Shown here: in pieces, positions 13,902 to 15,918 of the stretch
Numbering within the stretch: the stretch's first letter is position 1
Layout: every line of letters begins with the position of its first letter
NCBI GenBank assembly: GCA_003489165.1
Contig: DNJG01000118.1
Coordinates: forward strand, 1 to 15,918
Direction of reading: 5' to 3'
DNA from: Nitrospinota bacterium
Lineage (GTDB): Bacteria > Nitrospinota > Nitrospinia > UBA9942
Length of the DNA stretch: 15,918 nt
The notes under the pieces: model-generated
The model's database searches: none
Seen by the model: only the letters and a program-made list of their open reading frames with translations
What the model was told of the DNA's origin: nothing
Translations under genes and position numbers: made by a program

Positions 13902-15372
13902 CTCTTATTAAAAGAGTTACCACATCGCCACCCTTTATGTCTTTCACTACCTTCTTGTAATCATCAAGATTTTTTATCTCTTTTCTGTTCACTTCAATTA
14001 TAATCTGTCCCCTTCTTGCACCTGATGTAAAAGCAGGGCTGCCTGGATTTACATCCACAATTATAACACCTTCTGTAGATTCAAGGGTGAACTGCTGGGC
14101 AATTTCAGGTGTGATATTCTGCACAGATAATCCTATCTCTTCTTCTGATTTCGCCTCAATCACCTCTTTTTCTTCTTTTAGTGTTCCAACGGTTATATTA
14201 AATTTCTTCCTTGTCCCGTCTCTTATGATAATCATCTCTGCTTTTGTCTCGGGTTTTACGAGGGCAACCAGTTTTGGAAGGTCTTCAACACTCTTTATTT
14301 TTTTGCCATCAAACTCAACAATTACATCTCCCCTCTTTATTCCCACTTTGTCTGCAGGGCTACCTTTAACCACATCACCGACAAGGGCACCTTCACTCTC
14401 GGCAAGATTGAATGACTTTGCTATTTCAGGTGTAACCTTCTGAATCATTACACCTATCCATCCTCTGGTAACCACACCCTTTTCTTTTAATTCCTTTAAA
14501 ATAGGCTTTACCACATTAATAGGTATGGCAAATCCAATTCCTATATTCCCAGGAGCACCTCCTGTAGTAAATATGGCAGTATTTATGCCGATTACCTCAC
14601 CCTTTGTGTTTATTAGGGGACCGCCGCTGTTTCCCGGATTGATTGATGCGTCAGTCTGAATGAAATCATCATAAGGCCCTGCACCAATAACCCTCCCCTT
14701 TGCACTCACTATACCTGCCGTTACACTTTGGCCAACGCCGAAGGGATTCCCTATAGCAACAACCCACTCTCCTACTTCAAGCGTATCGGAGTCTCCGATC
14801 CTGACTATTGGAAGTTCCTCTTTTACATCTACCTTTATAAGTGCTATATCTGTCTTTTGGTCTGTTCCTATTACCTTTGCATCATACTCCTTGCCGTTTC
14901 CAAGTGTGACCTTTATCTTGTCAGCCCTCTCAATCACATGATTATTTGTAAGGATGTAACCATCCTTATCTATGATAAAACCTGAACCGAGGCTCTGTCT
15001 TGGAATCTCCTGAGGCGGTGTCTCTCCGAAAAACCTGTCAAAAAAATCCTTAAACGGATCCTCCTCACCAAAGGGGGAAGGTGTGGGCCCCTTGAATCCT
15101 CTTCTTTGCTGATGTTTTACTACCTGAGTTGTATTGATATTTACAACAGCAGGTTTTTCTTCTTTAACAATATCTGCAAACGAACTACCTGCAGACATTG
15201 CTGAAACACTACTGGCAACAGCCTTTAAAGGTTCTCCTACCCATTCAACAGGCTGAGAACCTGTTTTTTTATCAATATATACCGAGATGTATCTTGCAGA
15301 TACTATACTTGCTGTTAAAATAAAGATAGCCAATGCTACCTTTGATAAAGATTTTAAAAAAGTGTTTTTCAT
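13855..15372 (-). CDS. HtrA/DegP-type serine protease with two PDZ domains (first copy)
   Basis: A periplasmic protease/chaperone that degrades misfolded envelope proteins. It has 505 residues, with DegP-like architecture. An N-terminal hydrophobic segment (about 10-26) follows Lys residues and acts as a signal peptide or anchor; no obvious AxA site is seen, so it may stay in the membrane. A linker to about residue 60 follows. The protease domain has the triad His145 (TNNHV), Asp175 (KTDIALI) and Ser249 (GNSGGP). PDZ1 is about 304-396 and PDZ2 about 412-503. The start is supported by GGAGGAAGAGA just before the ATG, and a sigma70-like promoter lies at 15407-15436. It is the first gene of the minus-strand set and overlaps the second HtrA gene. 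Confidence 0.95.
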   Translation of the reverse strand: MKNTFLKSLSKVALAIFILTASIVSARYISVYIDKKTGSQPVEWVGEPLKAVASSVSAMSAGSSFADIVKEEKPAVVNINTTQVVKHQQRRGFKGPTPSPFGEEDPFKDFFDRFFGETPPQEIPRQSLGSGFIIDKDGYILTNNHVIERADKIKVTLGNGKEYDAKVIGTDQKTDIALIKVDVKEELPIVRIGDSDTLEVGEWVVAIGNPFGVGQSVTAGIVSAKGRVIGAGPYDDFIQTDASINPGNSGGPLINTKGEVIGINTAIFTTGGAPGNIGIGFAIPINVVKPILKELKEKGVVTRGWIGVMIQKVTPEIAKSFNLAESEGALVGDVVKGSPADKVGIKRGDVIVEFDGKKIKSVEDLPKLVALVKPETKAEMIIIRDGTRKKFNITVGTLKEEKEVIEAKSEEEIGLSVQNITPEIAQQFTLESTEGVIIVDVNPGSPAFTSGARRGQIIIEVNRKEIKNLDDYKKVVKDIKGGDVVTLLIRDGKSTRYIGFTLPKE

Positions 15373-15406
15373 TCTCTTCCTCCATAAAAAAACTTACTTG
15401 TGGTTA

Positions 15407-15436
15407 AGTATATCATATGAGGTTTTAAGATTGCAA
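15407..15436 (-). promoter_or_regulatory. Sigma70-like promoter for the HtrA pair
   Basis: On the minus strand, -35 TTGCAA (15431-15436), an 18-base spacer and -10 TATACT (15407-15412). The expected start near 15400 gives a leader of roughly 28 bases with the GGAGG ribosome-binding site. No sigma-E-type element is obvious. Confidence 0.6.
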
Positions 15437-15683
15437 AAATATTTTAAAAAATTTAAGGATGATGGATGACCCCATGATAAGCCATATGAAATCATCAGGT
15501 TAAATCTTCCTTTTTTGGATATTATCCTTGAAAATTAAAGCTGCTAAACATGAGGGGTGCAGTTCAAAAATCTCATAATGGTTTTACCTCTTTGCGAAAA
15601 TCATAGTTTTTTTCAGGGTTCAAAAGCATTACCTGTGTGTATAGTTGATACATATCTACTAAAGAATTTTGAAGAATTTTAAA

Positions 15684-15712
15684 TTGACAAAAATTGGTGG
15701 ATTTGATAACTT
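15684..15712 (+). promoter_or_regulatory. Sigma70-like promoter for the tRNA-Lys/tRNA-Glu unit
   Basis: A perfect -35 TTGACA (15684-15689), a 17-base spacer and a weak -10 TAACTT (15707-15712). TAAAAT at 15712-15717 matches the -10 better but is too far away. The tRNA begins 18 bases after the -10. Confidence 0.5.
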
Positions 15713-15730
15713 AAAATGTTAGTTTTTTGT

Positions 15731-15806
15731 GGGCCGCTAGCTCATTTGGTAGAGCACCGCCCTTTTAAGGCGGGTGTGCTGGGTTCGAATCCCAGGCGGC
15801 TCACCA
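15731..15806 (+). tRNA. tRNA-Lys (anticodon TTT)
   Basis: A full cloverleaf can be drawn. The acceptor arms are GGGCCGC (15731-15737) and GCGGCTC (15796-15802) with one G-T pair. The D stem is GCTC/GAGC, the anticodon stem CCGCC/GGCGG with loop CTTTTAA (anticodon TTT at 15764-15766), and the T stem CTGGG/CCCAG with loop TTCGAAT. The discriminator is A, and CCA is encoded. Confidence 0.98.
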
Positions 15807-15813
15807 CAAAAAC

Positions 15814-15894
15814 AACTTATAACTTTTAACTTATAACTAATAACCCAATGAGGATTATTAAGTTATTAGTTGATTGTTAATAGTCATCAGTTAG
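15814..15894. repeat. Quasi-palindrome between tRNAs, 7-base unit (AACTNAT type)
   Basis: The left arm is heptamers AACTTAT, AACTTTT, AACTTAT, AACTAAT. The right arm, from about 15855, has TTATTAAGTTATTAGTTG and CATCAGTTAG in the complementary sense. It is the same unit family as 1269-1342, about 14 kb away. It starts 7 bases after the tRNA-Lys CCA and ends 5 bases before the next tRNA. Confidence 0.8.
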
Positions 15895-15899
15895 TTTGT

Positions 15900-15918
15900 G
15901 TCCCCATCGTCTAGCCCG
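15900..15918 (+). tRNA. Probable tRNA-Glu, 5' fragment cut by the window edge
   Basis: GTCCCCATCGTCTAGCCCG matches the usual start of bacterial tRNA-Glu genes (acceptor GTCCCCA, then the D-arm GTCTAGCCCG). Only 19 bases are present, so the anticodon is not seen. A Glu identity rests on recognition of the 5' sequence and on its place after tRNA-Lys. Confidence 0.65.

Larger units (their letters stand above)
15373..15730. other. Divergent spacer between the HtrA gene and tRNA-Lys
   Basis: A 358-base A/T-rich spacer without a convincing gene. It holds the minus-strand promoter of the HtrA pair near 15407-15436 and a plus-strand promoter for the tRNAs near 15684-15712. Between about 15437 and 15683 I see no open reading frame with a ribosome-binding site, no strong hairpin and no 7-9-base quasi-palindrome, unlike nearly all other spacers here. 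Confidence 0.6.

Noticed and set aside
15437..15683. Small gene or regulatory RNA in the spacer before tRNA-Lys
   Set aside because: No frame with a ribosome-binding site, no terminator and no strong stem was found.

Overview
The window looks like a chromosomal segment of an AT-rich Gram-negative-type bacterium. Two HtrA proteases carry export signals, the ribosomal protein and fatty acid genes are bacterial, and the tRNA has an encoded CCA. Two GH57 glucan enzymes beside glgC, together with many short-period palindromic spacers between genes, would fit a Nitrospirota- or deltaproteobacterium-like lineage. That placement is an impression, not something the sequence proves. All protein genes lie on the minus strand and are read right to left. 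Two tRNA genes on the plus strand diverge from them at the right edge.

In transcription order from the right there are four regions. (1) tRNA-Lys(UUU) and the first bases of a probable tRNA-Glu (plus strand), then a 358-base spacer holding divergent promoters. (2) Two HtrA/Do-type serine proteases that overlap by 47 bases. (3) An alpha-glucan block: glgC (ADP-glucose synthesis), a GH57 protein of the alpha-amylase/alpha-mannosidase-like type, and a GH57 4-alpha-glucanotransferase/alpha-amylase-like enzyme. (4) A sigma70-like promoter and an intrinsic-terminator hairpin, followed by a lipid/ribosome operon: DUF177 (YceD), rpmF, plsX, fabH, fabD, fabG, acpP and fabF (fabF runs off the left edge). 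Region 4 is nearly the complete type II fatty acid initiation and elongation set, with PlsX linking it to phospholipid synthesis. Active-site residues are visible in all the enzymes named here except PlsX, which is called from its N-terminal motif.

The most unusual signal is in the spacers. Almost every one is filled by a quasi-palindrome whose two arms are degenerate tandem repeats of 7, 8 or 9 bases. At least six different unit sequences are used. The elements begin at or just after the upstream stop codon and usually end 14-17 bases before the next start codon, leaving only the ribosome-binding window. In two places such sequence has become protein: it encodes the hydrophobic core of the second HtrA signal peptide and the C-terminal tail of PlsX. 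A promoter followed at once by a terminator-like hairpin ahead of the lipid operon also suggests leader attenuation.
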